This document shows, piece after piece, positions 5,781 to 14,479 of a stretch of 26,640 bases of DNA (position 1 is its first letter; each line of letters opens with the position of its first letter). Where the stretch lies: the IMG/VR virus record IMGVR_UViG_3300017987_000317, positions 1 through 26,640 of that record, one strand, 5' to 3'. The translations under genes and the position numbers were made by a program. The notes under the pieces are model-generated. The model made no database searches, had not been told where the DNA came from, and saw only the letters and a list, made by a program, of their open reading frames with translations. Source of the stretch: a virus.

Positions 5781-8090
5781 ACTAATCAATTTATAATAAA
5801 CTTTAATCAAAAAATCATAATCACCTGTTGCATCTGCGTTTATGTCAAATAATAATGCTTCATTCTCCCATAGTTTAGCATCATTACCCGTTAGCCTTCG
5901 CGCTGTACCGTTGTTAATACTATCTAATAAATTAGTGCTATTTACCACCGTTGTAGTTTCTGAGCTGAAATATATTTGCGCTCCCGCCGTTGCGTAAGGT
6001 GTTGAGCCACTTGTTGGCAATATAGTTACGTGGGTTACATCTATAAACGTTCCGCTACCTTGTGCGCTTAATACAGTTGTTCCTGTTTGACCTGCTGCTA
6101 TCATTGCGCTTGTTAGTTCAAACTCAACCACTCCATCTATTTGCGCTGCTCCTTCTGTTATTTCTACACCGCCTACGCTCCCGTTAGGTAGCTCCCCTGC
6201 ATTAGCATTTGCCGTTGGCCTGCTAAATAATTGCCTACGTCTTATTAGTTTTGTTTGTGATGTGATGCCTGTTAAATCGGCATCTATTCGCCACCATCTA
6301 CCATCCCAAGTATTAGAAATTAAATCTTGTGTACAACTTAAAAATAGGTAAAACTCACTATTAAAACTTAACCTTGCGCTAAAGCTCTCATGGCAATAAA
6401 TAGTACCATCATATAGCTTTAAAGGCTCGTGATAATAACCTTGTATTGTTTCAACTGTTAGGTCTAATATTCTTTGGTAAGTTCCTGTATTACCTATTCG
6501 CCATGAATCACTCTTACTAATAGTGCCACTTGTTCCACTTGACTTAACCCATATTTTACCTGTTTGAAGTTCACCGTCAGCAATATTAGTTTTACCTTGA
6601 TTTAATACTTCATTATCTCCTATGCTTGCGTTTGTTGTAGTAGCGTAGAATACTTCTGTATCAGCGTAAAACTCACCATCTTCAAGGCTTACAGAGCTTG
6701 CCATTGTCCATGTTTCAGAAGTTGCGCTTGTGTTGCTGTAAGTATTACTTAAAGGGCTTAATAACTTTCTTTGTAGTGTATTAAAATAACAGCGAATAGT
6801 TATATCACCATCGGCGGGTAGCTCAGTTGTTACAATATTAAAATTACCACTTGCACCATAAACACCATCAGCAATTGATAGGCCACCTTTTGGTACTGTT
6901 AATATTTCATATTGGCTGCTTGATGTTTGCCATTGCTCACCATCCCAATAATAATTTGTACCACCACTTGCAGCTACTTTTATTTCTACATAAAGTATAG
7001 CCCTATAATTATAAAGCACACTTAAATTAGCCCCTGCAATAAAAGTATAATCGCCTGAAACATTTAACCCTACATCATTAACAATCGCCAAATATCCTAC
7101 ATCTTGCGCTGCGTTTGATGATTCTGTAAAATTAAATTGCCCAAAATCACGAGTTAAAAATAACCTTTCGTAATCAATCTCACACCGTTTAATAGCGGGT
7201 AAATAATTGAATTGATTATTAGCCGCCCTTGCATTATTTATATCGGTACTTGTAGCAAGTGTAAAATCTCTATTTGCGCTTGCCGTTGTGCTTAATTGTG
7301 TGTAATTATAAGCGTATGCCACTTCCTTAAAAGTAGCATCTTCACGCTCTACATACTGCTCAAACCTATAAGCTCCATTAGATAGGTATAACCTTGCGCC
7401 ATACGTTACACATATTTGGCTTAATACTTCCCATGCTGTTATATATTCACGCTCCCAATACTCATTAAAAATATTCCAAACTCTAACATCTACAAAAGCC
7501 AAACTTAAAGGGTCAGTAGTCGCGCCATATGTCATACTATCTTCCCAATAATCGCAGCTCGTAACTAAAAAAGGGTCACTTGTTGTTAGTAAACTTTGTA
7601 AGCCACCTTTAGCCAAACATTGAATTATTAGTTTTTGAAATGGTGTTGTTTGCGCTGCATCGCTATTAGAGTTATCGTATTGAGAAGTTTTTAATTTGCT
7701 TAAACCATCGACCGCCGTTATTTTATATTGATAGGGTTGCGCTGCTTCTTGCTCTTCTGTTATATCTTGAATAATCCAACCAAACCACTCTAATTCATAA
7801 CCGCTGCCTGTATCCTTGTATAATAATACTCTATATGTTTGTTGTTGCGATTGAACCAAAGAAGGTATAAAAGTGCTGTTAAAATAACCGCCTTCATTCC
7901 AACAAATAAACTCTAATGTAGAACTAATAATTTGCCCTGTTGGCTTATCTGTTTCGGGGTTATATCTTAATTGTGCGCTTGCTACTTTAAAGGTGTTTGA
8001 TAATGGTGAGCCTGTTTTATTGCTATCTATTACAATCTTATAACTAATATCACCGTGCGAATCAAATTCACTTGTTAGTATTGCTGCCAT
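5778..8090 (-). CDS. Large tail hub / tail-tip protein
   Basis: A 770-aa protein directly downstream of the tape measure, the position of distal-tail or hub proteins in siphoviruses. The N-terminal 170 residues (SHGDISYKIVIDS, then YRVLLYKDTGSGYELEWFGWI and YQYKITAVDGLSKLKT) read like the beta-rich ring-forming domain of hub proteins, which build ring layers at the tail tip. The middle is low in charge and rich in S, T, N and Y, as expected for beta-sandwich modules; the C-terminal 100 residues contain a VVEFELTSAMIAAG and VTHVTILP region similar to small virion domains. It overlaps the tape-measure stop by one base (TAATG). No peptidase motif is seen. Confidence 0.65.
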   Translation of the reverse strand: MAAILTSEFDSHGDISYKIVIDSNKTGSPLSNTFKVASAQLRYNPETDKPTGQIISSTLEFICWNEGGYFNSTFIPSLVQSQQQTYRVLLYKDTGSGYELEWFGWIIQDITEEQEAAQPYQYKITAVDGLSKLKTSQYDNSNSDAAQTTPFQKLIIQCLAKGGLQSLLTTSDPFLVTSCDYWEDSMTYGATTDPLSLAFVDVRVWNIFNEYWEREYITAWEVLSQICVTYGARLYLSNGAYRFEQYVEREDATFKEVAYAYNYTQLSTTASANRDFTLATSTDINNARAANNQFNYLPAIKRCEIDYERLFLTRDFGQFNFTESSNAAQDVGYLAIVNDVGLNVSGDYTFIAGANLSVLYNYRAILYVEIKVAASGGTNYYWDGEQWQTSSSQYEILTVPKGGLSIADGVYGASGNFNIVTTELPADGDITIRCYFNTLQRKLLSPLSNTYSNTSATSETWTMASSVSLEDGEFYADTEVFYATTTNASIGDNEVLNQGKTNIADGELQTGKIWVKSSGTSGTISKSDSWRIGNTGTYQRILDLTVETIQGYYHEPLKLYDGTIYCHESFSARLSFNSEFYLFLSCTQDLISNTWDGRWWRIDADLTGITSQTKLIRRRQLFSRPTANANAGELPNGSVGGVEITEGAAQIDGVVEFELTSAMIAAGQTGTTVLSAQGSGTFIDVTHVTILPTSGSTPYATAGAQIYFSSETTTVVNSTNLLDSINNGTARRLTGNDAKLWENEALLFDINADATGDYDFLIKVYYKLIS

Positions 8091-10390
8091 TATCTAAGCC
8101 TTTGGTTTGTATTCTGCGCACGTTCTAAAACTATTCTAAGGTCATTGCCTGCAATTTGAGTTACTAACCTTTCATTGCCACCGCCGCCCCTGTTAATCAT
8201 CCCAAATAAGTTGGCTTGTTGGCTTCTGTTAAGTATCATCTCACCGCTGTTAACTCGTGCCATTACCCTGTCACCGCTAAATGATGAGCCGTTAACGATA
8301 CCGCCGCTTGCAAATTTTGGTACTTTACTAAATCCTGCTTTTACTGCGCTAATTGCGCCACCTATTAATATTGGCAATGCTGCAAGTCCTGCTGGACCTA
8401 ATGATACGGCTAACTTTGTACTACTTAACACACCGTTTGCCAATGATTCAGAAAGTGCAACACTTATCGCGGCTATCGCTGTTTCAATCATAACAGCTAA
8501 AAAGCCTTGTAGTCCTGTTTCGGCTAAACCCAAACCTTGCACCGCTGCCCTTCCTATTTCTTGAAAGCCGATTGCTATTGTATGGGATAGTTGCGTGAAT
8601 GTATTTGCTATTTCTTCACTTGAAAAACCTAACCGTACTAAGTTTTCATGAGTAGTTTTGCTTAATCCTTCTATTAATGGTAAAACTCTCTGTGCAGTAA
8701 CCCCAACCGTTTCTAAGGTTGTATTAAATTCACCAAATTCTATACTTGCTTGACCTACTTTTGTTAATACTTTAGCATACGCCCCCGCTGCCTTTGTAGA
8801 ATCATCAATTAAGGTGACGTTTGTTTGAGTTGTTTTATTATTTAAATTTAGTTGCTCATTAACTCTTTTTTGCGCTTCTAATAAAGTTGAAAGTTCTTCA
8901 TTATTTTCATTTAATACTTTATTACTGTAGGCAACTATACCTGCTAAATTTATCTCTTCCCTATTTAATTTAGCAAGCTCGGCTTCATTTGCCGTTATTT
9001 TTTCAATTCTAATCTCTTCAAGCCTAATCTCGGATTTTATTAAATCTATTTGAGCATTACTTATAGCTTTTATTTTTTCAGCTAACCTTGCTTCTTGTGC
9101 TTGTAATGTTATTCTTTTTACAAACTCATCATTTACTTGTTTTGTAATATCTCTAAGGTCACCTAAAGTTGTTTTTTCAGTAATTAAATTGGGTAAATAA
9201 TCTTTGTACTGAGTATTTATTCTTTCTATTACCTTTCTTTTTGCTTCATTGCTTAATGTATTACTTTGAAGTACAGTAATTTGCTTGTTAAACTCGTCTC
9301 TTAAATCGCTTAAACTGTTAGTAACTTTTTCATTACCACCACTTAAAAAACCTAATGCAGAAGAAAGACCATCTAAAACTTTTCTAACAGTATGACCAAT
9401 AAAACCTGTACCACTTTCTAATGATAAAATAAAACCATCCCATGCACTTTTTAATAATGTTAACGAACCTTGCAAAGTGTTTAACTGAGTATCAGCCATA
9501 CCCTGTGCTGTGCCTGCACTTAGTTGTAAACTTTCATTTAAAGAATCAATTTTAGATACATTTTCTGCTATTATAACACCTACTGCAGCGTTTTCTTTGC
9601 CAAATAAATCCATAGCTGTTGCGGATTTATCAGCACTATTATTTACTTGCTCTAATAATTCTTGAAATGGCACTCCACGTTTTGCGGCTTCAAGCATTAT
9701 GTTTCTTAATCCTACACCTGCCGTTTCAGCTCTTACACCATTATTTGCAAGCACACCTAACATTGCAGTAACCTTACTTAATTCTACGCCTGCATTTTTT
9801 GCCACAGGGGCTACTTGCCTTATTCCTACTTCAAACTTTCCTATATCAAGCGCACTTTCTGTAAAGGATTTTGTCATTATATCTACTACCTTTTCAGTAT
9901 CGCTTGCCTGTAATCCAAATGATTGAACAACTGAACCTGCTAAGGCTGCCGCATTAGCTAAATCTGAGCCTGTCGCCTGTGCAAGATTTAGGATTGGTTT
10001 TGTTAGATTTAAAATGTCCTGCTCCCTAAAACCTAACTTAGCTAATTCAGTCTGTAACCCTGTAACTTGGGTCGCTGTATAGGCTGTTGTAGCCCCTAAT
10101 GATAATGCGCTATCTTTTAAGGCTTTTATCCCGTCTATACTTTTACCCGTAACAGCCGCTAAATTAGCTACACTTTGTTCAAAGTCTTTAATAGTGGCAA
10201 TACCATCAGTAATTAAAGCCCCGCCTGCGAATATTGCCCCGAAACTAAAAGCACCTTGTAAACTTTTACCAATTTTAGCTAATCGGTTTTTAAAACCTTT
10301 TGCCTTTTGTTCTGCACCATCTAAGCCCTTTTGCAACTTAGATAAATCAGCTTTTATCTGTACTACTAATTCTTGGTTGCTCTGTGCCAT
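8090..10390 (-). CDS. Tail tape measure protein, TP901 type
   Basis: A 766-aa protein that sets tail length and is packed inside the tail tube. It has an N-terminal coiled coil (IKADLSKLQKGLDGAEQKAKGF), a TP901-family core around residues 60-320 (QSVANLAAVTGKS, TAYTATQVTGLQTELAKLGF, NNGVRAETAGVGLRNIMLEA), a long charged helical region, and hydrophobic segments near residues 46-66, 625-650 and 665-690 (for example LGPAGLAALPILIGGAISAV) that probably interact with the host membrane at DNA entry. At about 1.5 angstrom per residue the tail would be near 115 nm. The C terminus ends ERAQNTNQRLR, a basic tail often seen in these proteins. Its start overlaps the gpT-like frame by 25 nt. Confidence 0.92.
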   Translation of the reverse strand: MAQSNQELVVQIKADLSKLQKGLDGAEQKAKGFKNRLAKIGKSLQGAFSFGAIFAGGALITDGIATIKDFEQSVANLAAVTGKSIDGIKALKDSALSLGATTAYTATQVTGLQTELAKLGFREQDILNLTKPILNLAQATGSDLANAAALAGSVVQSFGLQASDTEKVVDIMTKSFTESALDIGKFEVGIRQVAPVAKNAGVELSKVTAMLGVLANNGVRAETAGVGLRNIMLEAAKRGVPFQELLEQVNNSADKSATAMDLFGKENAAVGVIIAENVSKIDSLNESLQLSAGTAQGMADTQLNTLQGSLTLLKSAWDGFILSLESGTGFIGHTVRKVLDGLSSALGFLSGGNEKVTNSLSDLRDEFNKQITVLQSNTLSNEAKRKVIERINTQYKDYLPNLITEKTTLGDLRDITKQVNDEFVKRITLQAQEARLAEKIKAISNAQIDLIKSEIRLEEIRIEKITANEAELAKLNREEINLAGIVAYSNKVLNENNEELSTLLEAQKRVNEQLNLNNKTTQTNVTLIDDSTKAAGAYAKVLTKVGQASIEFGEFNTTLETVGVTAQRVLPLIEGLSKTTHENLVRLGFSSEEIANTFTQLSHTIAIGFQEIGRAAVQGLGLAETGLQGFLAVMIETAIAAISVALSESLANGVLSSTKLAVSLGPAGLAALPILIGGAISAVKAGFSKVPKFASGGIVNGSSFSGDRVMARVNSGEMILNRSQQANLFGMINRGGGGNERLVTQIAGNDLRIVLERAQNTNQRLR

Positions 10391-11033
10391 CGGGCTTTTA
10401 TTTTATTAGCTTTCTTTATAAACTCATCCCTACTTACATTAGGCTTTAACACCTTCTTTTGCCTATCAAAACTCAATTCTATAATATCGCTCGGCTTCAA
10501 GTTTTTACCCTTTCTTAAATGTGGTTGCATTACACTCCACATTATTAATCGGCTATTATGTAATTCAAACTCTTTAGCCTTTGCCCTTCCTTCGGCATAA
10601 CACCAATATTCATTAAGGGTCATTGCCCAAAATTGCTCAGGCAATAACCCTATTTCTAATGCTTCACGGTATAAATCACCGAAAGTTATTTTTTTTTATT
10701 CTCAGGGCTTTTAGCTTGGGCTTCTCCCAACTTTTCGCCAAAGAGTTCTACTTCTTGCAACTTGGCAACAATTCCGCTAAGTTCATCTTGCTTAATCTCA
10801 CTAAATATATTAGTAAATTGAGCTTTATTATAATTAAAATCAGTATCTTTTAAATCCGCATAAGCTTTACAAGCATAATAGATTAAGTCACTAATTTCAA
10901 AAATATTACCTTTTGCGAGTACATCACCTAACTGCGTTAAGTCTAACTTTTTAGCTTCGCAATAATACCTAAAGGCTAATAAACAAAACTGCCCCTTAAC
11001 CTTATGTTTTTTTAACTCAAATATGCCTGTCAT
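10366..11033 (-). CDS. Tail assembly chaperone fusion (gpG-T-like) made by -1 frameshift
   Basis: Predicted 222-aa frameshift product: 115 residues of the gpG-like frame, then 107 residues of the -1 frame. The gpG frame ends in N-K-K-K-stop on a run of nine A (minus strand, 10697-10689) followed at once by TAA. Slipping one base back reads ITFGDLYREALEIGLL, with no stop, into the frame 10366-10644, which contains PEQFWAMTLNEYWCYAEG, a typical gpT-like segment. No ATG precedes that frame, only a TTG, and lambda-like phages use the same fusion to recruit tail tube to tape measure. The frameshift is inferred from sequence; no stimulatory hairpin was evaluated. Confidence 0.8.
10686..11033 (-). 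CDS. Tail assembly chaperone, gpG-like
   Basis: A 115-aa mostly helical acidic protein placed between tail tube and tape measure, the conserved location of tail assembly chaperones. It starts MTGIFELKKHKVKGQFCLLA and includes SDLIYYACKAYADLK and IVAKLQEVELFGEKLGEAQ, then a charged end in KKK. It is the normal termination product; the longer fusion is described separately. It starts 4 nt after the tail tube stop. The encoded function is inferred from position and the frameshift arrangement rather than from recognised sequence motifs. Confidence 0.8.
   Translation of the reverse strand: MTGIFELKKHKVKGQFCLLAFRYYCEAKKLDLTQLGDVLAKGNIFEISDLIYYACKAYADLKDTDFNYNKAQFTNIFSEIKQDELSGIVAKLQEVELFGEKLGEAQAKSPENKKK
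10689..10697 (-). other. Slippery A9 site for programmed -1 frameshift
   Basis: Nine consecutive A residues on the minus strand contain the heptamer A-AAA-AAA in the phase needed for tandem -1 slippage, with the zero-frame TAA stop immediately after. The -1 frame remains open for 107 codons. Confidence 0.75.
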
Positions 11034-11037
11034 GCTC

Positions 11038-11439
11038 TTATGTATTATCTGCTACGGTTAATGTTCCATCACCTGTAAAAGATGCGCTAAAACTAACAGG
11101 GGCTTCCATTTCTGCACTAAATTCTACGTTGCTCAAATAAGCCGTTCCTGTAAAATCTACATCGCCTGCTGTTGAGCTGTCAAATACAATTGTAAAACTT
11201 GAACGGTTAACTATTTCATCAGCAAGGCTTTTAACATCGTAAGTATCTGTTGGGTCATATAAGCCTTCAAATGAACCTTCCCAACTTCTTAAACCTGCTA
11301 ATACTTCTCTCCAACCGCCTGAGCCTTTGGTAGTTGTTTCAGGTAAATCTTGGTTAATTGTTATACTTGCATTAGTTGTAGAACCAACGGTAACACCGTC
11401 AATATCTACTAAGTACAACGTTCCGTTTATTTTTGCCAT
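11038..11439 (-). CDS. Major tail tube protein, TP901-1 type
   Basis: A 133-aa protein forming the tail tube. It begins MAKINGTLYLVDIDGVTVG, followed by TNASITINQDLPETTTKGSGGW, a loop pattern with strand-ending TTKGS and W-E-x-x-xG-x-Y found in the TP901-1/phi13 tail tube family, and ends with FSAEMEAPVSFSASFTGDGTLTV, the conserved final strands. No added Ig-like domain is present. It lies after the terminator-protein-like gene and before the assembly chaperones, as expected. A possible -7 element (11454-11461) lies 15 nt upstream of the ATG, which would give this abundant protein an additional promoter. Confidence 0.88.
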   Translation of the reverse strand: MAKINGTLYLVDIDGVTVGSTTNASITINQDLPETTTKGSGGWREVLAGLRSWEGSFEGLYDPTDTYDVKSLADEIVNRSSFTIVFDSSTAGDVDFTGTAYLSNVEFSAEMEAPVSFSASFTGDGTLTVADNT

Positions 11440-11453
11440 GATATTATTTTTTA

Positions 11454-11461
11454 CAAATTTA
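11454..11461 (-). promoter_or_regulatory. Possible -7 element before the tail tube gene
   Basis: Minus-strand TAAATTTG, 15 nt from the ATG at 11439. It fits TAnnTTTG, but has no -33 element or regulon box. Confidence 0.3.
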
Positions 11462-11893
11462 TTATAATTCTGTGACTTTAAATAAAACTCTAATAGCTTT
11501 GGCTAATTCAGTCTTATTACCAATTTTATTATCGTATTGTGTTATGTCTTGTAGTGTTGCGCTAAATATATTAAAATCACTATCAGCGCCTAACAAACTT
11601 TGCCCCCTGCTTATTATTTGTTCGGTCACGCTATTTACTATTTGGTCTAATAATAAAGAGCTGTAAACAGCACCACTAACCTTTGTAACGCACGTTATAA
11701 CCATTGTTACATCACTCACAAAGTCTTGCTTAGTGCCTAAGTCTAATATTGTGTTATCTTCTACCCAACAATAATAATCGGGTGGTGATTGTGGTGGGTC
11801 TGTGAACCAATAAACAGTATTACCTTCAACATCAAAGGTACTGCCTATTGTGCTGTATAATATTTGTTTTATGCTAAGGCTTGGGTTTTTCAT
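11462..11893 (-). CDS. Tail completion/terminator-like protein (gpU/DUF3168 position)
   Basis: A 143-aa protein with an N-terminal helix (SLSIKQILYSTIG), a W-F-T-DPPQSPPDYYCWVED region and a C-terminal alternating beta-alpha pattern ending in KAIRVLFKVTEL. In siphophages the gene between the HK97 gp10-like protein and the tail tube encodes the tail terminator, which caps the tube; the length and predicted mixed alpha/beta content fit. Sequence similarity itself is weak to my eye. It begins 1 nt after the previous gene's end. Confidence 0.6.
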   Translation of the reverse strand: MKNPSLSIKQILYSTIGSTFDVEGNTVYWFTDPPQSPPDYYCWVEDNTILDLGTKQDFVSDVTMVITCVTKVSGAVYSSLLLDQIVNSVTEQIISRGQSLLGADSDFNIFSATLQDITQYDNKIGNKTELAKAIRVLFKVTEL

Positions 11894-12286
11894 TTATTGG
11901 CTCATTAGTTTTATAAATTTATCATAACCTGCCCTTTGCCCTTTCTTCATGAACTTGTATTTTGGCTCATGGTATTTAGCGTAATAAGCTACTAATACAA
12001 TCGGCTTAGTATCAGGGTCTGACTTGTCTAAATCATCTTTATTTGCACCTGTTATTAATTCTTGACCGTAACCATTATCAATAGGATGAGCTACTAAAGA
12101 ACTTCTTAATCTACCTGTATCAACTAAGCCCGCATTTGTTACTGTTAGCTTTGCCACACTTTCCATTTCCTTACCCGCTATTTTCATTCGGTTCTTTATA
12201 AGAGTACTGTTTTTTGTTTTGAACTTTTTTAAATTCTTCTTAAAAGCATTCATTTCCTTTTGCGATATGGTAAGCGTTACACTCAT
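11894..12286 (-). CDS. HK97 gp10-like head-tail joining protein
   Basis: A 130-aa protein with a basic helical start (MNAFKKNLKKFKTKNSTLIKNR), then MKIAGKEMESVAKLTVTNAGLVDTGRLRSSLVAHP, where AxxxVDTGRLRxSL is the hallmark of the HK97 gp10/phage minor tail family, and a late YYAKYHEPKYKFMKKGQ corresponding to the usual Y-A-x-x-x-E motif. It connects the head completion proteins to the tail. The gene overlaps its neighbour upstream by 4 nt and directly precedes the tail terminator-like gene. Confidence 0.88.
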   Translation of the reverse strand: MSVTLTISQKEMNAFKKNLKKFKTKNSTLIKNRMKIAGKEMESVAKLTVTNAGLVDTGRLRSSLVAHPIDNGYGQELITGANKDDLDKSDPDTKPIVLVAYYAKYHEPKYKFMKKGQRAGYDKFIKLMSQ

Positions 12287-12618
12287 TCTATCCCTTGTGC
12301 TAATATCTTATAAGTAACTAAATCAACTTTATCAATACTTGTAATATGTAGCTGCCTATTATCCCAATCTACCCTATCACCTACGCCAACTGTTAAACCA
12401 TCTAAGCGCACTTTTATTTCAAATACTTCGGCATACTGCAGGCCACCTTCGCCCACGTCCATTTTTTCACTCTTAAAAGTAACATTTGCCCAACGTTCAA
12501 CGCCTGAGCCTGTGCTTAATGCAGGGTTACCATAAACATCTCTTGCACCTTCTGTTTGGCTGTAAAAAGTAACTCTAAAATCAAAGTCACCAATATTTAT
12601 TGAAGCTATTCTACTCAA
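12283..12618 (-). CDS. Head closure / head-tail adaptor protein
   Basis: A 111-aa beta-barrel type protein of the SPP1 gp16/head-tail adaptor family: FDFRVTFYSQTEGARDVYGNPALSTG, then RWANVTFKSEKMDVGEGGLQYAEVFEIKVRLDG, and GDRVDWDNRQLHITSIDKVD. The pattern of a strand, a D-x-YGNP loop, a W-A-x-V strand and a late V-x-W-D-x-R-x-x-x-I-x-S segment is characteristic. It closes the portal after packaging. The start overlaps the end of a glycosyltransferase-like gene (12611-13294) by 8 nt, an unusual neighbour for this conserved module. Confidence 0.87.
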   Translation of the reverse strand: MSRIASINIGDFDFRVTFYSQTEGARDVYGNPALSTGSGVERWANVTFKSEKMDVGEGGLQYAEVFEIKVRLDGLTVGVGDRVDWDNRQLHITSIDKVDLVTYKILAQGIE

Positions 12619-13294
12619 AACTAATATTTGGCATTAAAGATAATACTTTTTCACCTTCTACTTTTTCGCCCTGTGTTTCAAACTCTTCAAAGTTGTGTAT
12701 ATTCTCATAGCTCTTAACATCAACTATTTGCGGCTCTTTAAAATTCACTATAGTAGGTATAAACCCTGCACGAAATAATAACTTTTCACTATAATTATCT
12801 AAGCTACTTTGCTGCTTCTTATCCCATAGAGTTCCGTTAAATTTTTCTAATAATCTATGCGAATAAAGCCTACCTGCGCCTAATGTCTTGCAAACAGGGT
12901 GATTATACTTAAAACTAATAGCCTTGCCCGTGAACATTTGGTAAAAATAAAGCTCATTAGTACCTGCAAAATCTACTTTTAAAGCGTTTATTAATTCAAT
13001 GTACGCAACACTTAAAAAGTCATCACTACCCACACATAAATAATAATCGTCTTTGTGCGTTTTAATCATGTTACTTGTTAGGTAGTTCCATTTATCACCT
13101 AAGAAAGTATTAGGATATTTAACCGCGCTATCTTGCTCTCTTATAAACTCTTCTATGGCTTCAAAATCTTCTTCATCGCTATAACATAGGCTTATTGGTA
13201 AATCTAACTTTGTAGCTTCTCTTAGATAGTCTAAATGCCAAAAAAAAGCGCGTGTTAGTTCGCGCCTTCCATGTATGCAGGTAAATATTCTCAT
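12611..13294 (-). CDS. GT-A-like glycosyltransferase inside the connector operon
   Basis: A 227-aa protein with a GT-A-type layout: an N-terminal MRIFTCIHGR strand, a glycosyltransferase-like NYLTSNMIKTHKDDYYLCVGSDDFLSV with a GSDD motif at residues 89-92 (a candidate DXD-type nucleotide-sugar/metal site), and GAGRLYSHRLLEKFNGTLWD at 139-158. The same three blocks appear in the protein at 17186-17872, so the two are distant paralogues. Its start overlaps the upstream connector gene by 4 nt and its end overlaps the head closure gene by 8 nt. It is therefore produced with the late head proteins, which suggests modification of the virion. Donor and acceptor are unknown, and DNA as acceptor is not excluded. 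Confidence 0.7.
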   Translation of the reverse strand: MRIFTCIHGRRELTRAFFWHLDYLREATKLDLPISLCYSDEEDFEAIEEFIREQDSAVKYPNTFLGDKWNYLTSNMIKTHKDDYYLCVGSDDFLSVAYIELINALKVDFAGTNELYFYQMFTGKAISFKYNHPVCKTLGAGRLYSHRLLEKFNGTLWDKKQQSSLDNYSEKLLFRAGFIPTIVNFKEPQIVDVKSYENIHNFEEFETQGEKVEGEKVLSLMPNISFE

Positions 13295-13875
13295 ATCATT
13301 TGGTTCACATCCATAAACGGCTCTAATAAAAAGCGGGTGGTATTACTTAACCTGCCCACGCTTTCACCTACTACATCATTGCCCCTGTAATTATATAAAT
13401 CTGCAATCATTTTATATAATGCAGGCTCAATATTTGGGTCAACAAAATCAGCCGTTAAAGTAGCTGTTAGTATTATTTCAATCCCTGTACTCACGTAATT
13501 AAAACTACTCTTATTAATGCTAACCCTATTTTGATTAACATAATAATCTGTATTCTCAACTAATGCTTCTGTGGTGTTTTCGTACTTGTAACTAATACTA
13601 ATATTTGAGTAAGTACACCTATAAGGTATTGTTATATCTATTTGAGTGCCTTTGCTTTCAATATCATAATACCGTGCGCTTAATGTACCATCGCATAACG
13701 CCCTATTTGTCATTTGCTCGAATTGGCTTTGCGCTGCATTAGTTAAAGCAGTTATTAGAGTATTCTCAGCCGTTACGTTAGCTTCTTGCTTTAAGTAATT
13801 CTTAACCTGTGCATCAGTTAAATAATCCCATGCAGGGGTAGTTTTAGTGGCTTCAATACTATAATAAGTCTGCAT
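13291..13875 (-). CDS. Head-tail connector (gp6-like) protein
   Basis: A 194-aa protein with the helical adaptor pattern of HK97 gp6/SPP1 gp15: WDYLTDAQVKNYLKQEANVT at the start, then LITALTNAAQSQFEQMTNRAL with the conserved E-x-x-T-x-R-x-L, a beta insertion in the middle (YYDIESKGTQIDITIPY), and a C-terminal helix PALYKMIADLYNYRGND. These form a dodecameric ring below the portal. It shares one base with the preceding gene and overlaps the glycosyltransferase-like gene by 4 nt. Confidence 0.88.
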   Translation of the reverse strand: MQTYYSIEATKTTPAWDYLTDAQVKNYLKQEANVTAENTLITALTNAAQSQFEQMTNRALCDGTLSARYYDIESKGTQIDITIPYRCTYSNISISYKYENTTEALVENTDYYVNQNRVSINKSSFNYVSTGIEIILTATLTADFVDPNIEPALYKMIADLYNYRGNDVVGESVGRLSNTTRFLLEPFMDVNQMI

Positions 13876-14162
13876 TATTTTGGTGCTTTAAGGTAACACA
13901 ATACTTTACCGCTTGCCCATGTAACAGAAGTAAAATGTCCGTAAACAATACCACCCGCTATTATAGTTTCTGAGCTGCTTAGGTCATCACCATATTTAGT
14001 AACAGCCGTTACCGTGCTATCTTCTAAGGCTTGTATTGCATAAAACTCATCACCTGCATCTGTTGCGCCTGAGCTTAATACTACAAATCCGTTTTGCCCT
14101 AACACACCATCATAATAATCTGTGCTTCTTGAATACTCAGGCCTTCTTGCTGAACTTGGCAT
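13875..14162 (-). CDS. Small virion protein, probable head decoration or fibre
   Basis: A 95-aa protein with a polar N-terminal arm (MPSSARRPEYSRSTDYYDG) and a beta-rich body: FVVLSSGATDAG, FYAIQALEDSTVTAVTKYGD and IIAGGIVYGHFTSVTWASGK. This FxAIQxLEDSTxT ... GxxYGxFTSxTxASG pattern is common in small structural proteins of phages and usually reflects a trimerising beta domain. It sits downstream of the capsid gene, where decoration proteins are often found. Role inferred from pattern and position. Confidence 0.6.
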   Translation of the reverse strand: MPSSARRPEYSRSTDYYDGVLGQNGFVVLSSGATDAGDEFYAIQALEDSTVTAVTKYGDDLSSSETIIAGGIVYGHFTSVTWASGKVLCYLKAPK

Positions 14163-14163
14163 T

Positions 14164-14439
14164 TTATAATTCTTTTATTCTTTTATTTATGGCTTCTATA
14201 ACCACGTTTCTTTTTTCACCTATTAGCATTTCTTGTAATTTAGCTATTGACCTTTTACGCCCTATTTGCTCTAATAGTTCGGTGGGTATTGGCTCACGTC
14301 TTACAGGTGTTTTAATCTCTACAATAAAGCCTTTTTTAATTAGCTGTTGCGCTATTACTTCATTATAGGTGTACTTAGTGCCACGGGTTAAAACTCCATC
14401 TTTTGAATCGTGATTTTTAATAACTAAATATTCTTTCAT
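14164..14439 (-). CDS. Hypothetical head-module protein
   Basis: A 91-aa protein with an N-terminal beta segment (MKEYLVIKNHDSKDGVLTRGTKYTYNE), a helix QQLIKKGFIVEI, and a basic helical C-terminal half ending IEAINKRIKEL. The N-terminal half looks like the small beta domain (strand, turn G, Y-x-x-x-x-A-x-x-L-I-x-x-G) found in other short head-module proteins. It follows the terminator after the capsid gene, so its transcription must depend on readthrough or an unseen promoter. Confidence 0.6.
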   Translation of the reverse strand: MKEYLVIKNHDSKDGVLTRGTKYTYNEVIAQQLIKKGFIVEIKTPVRREPIPTELLEQIGRKRSIAKLQEMLIGEKRNVVIEAINKRIKEL

Positions 14440-14450
14440 GTTATTTTATT

Positions 14451-14479
14451 AAAAAGGGGTAGCGGTTAAACTACCCCTT
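14451..14479 (-). terminator. Hairpin terminator after the capsid gene
   Basis: On the minus strand a 9-bp perfect stem AAGGGGTAG / CTACCCCTT (plus positions 14454-14462 and 14471-14479) with an 8-nt loop is followed by T residues. It lies 23 nt after the capsid stop and before the head-connector genes, so it may lower their expression relative to capsid. Confidence 0.8.

Noticed and set aside
8175-8564. Long plus-strand open frames, including this one of 129 codons and several others across the window
   Set aside because: They lie opposite well-supported minus-strand genes, have biased compositions rich in P, A and L or L, F and C as expected of antisense frames, and no family features.
12611-13294. 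DNA-base glucosyltransferase role for the glycosyltransferase-like proteins
   Set aside because: Not excluded, but no hydroxymethylase or other base-modifying gene is in the window; kept only as an alternative.
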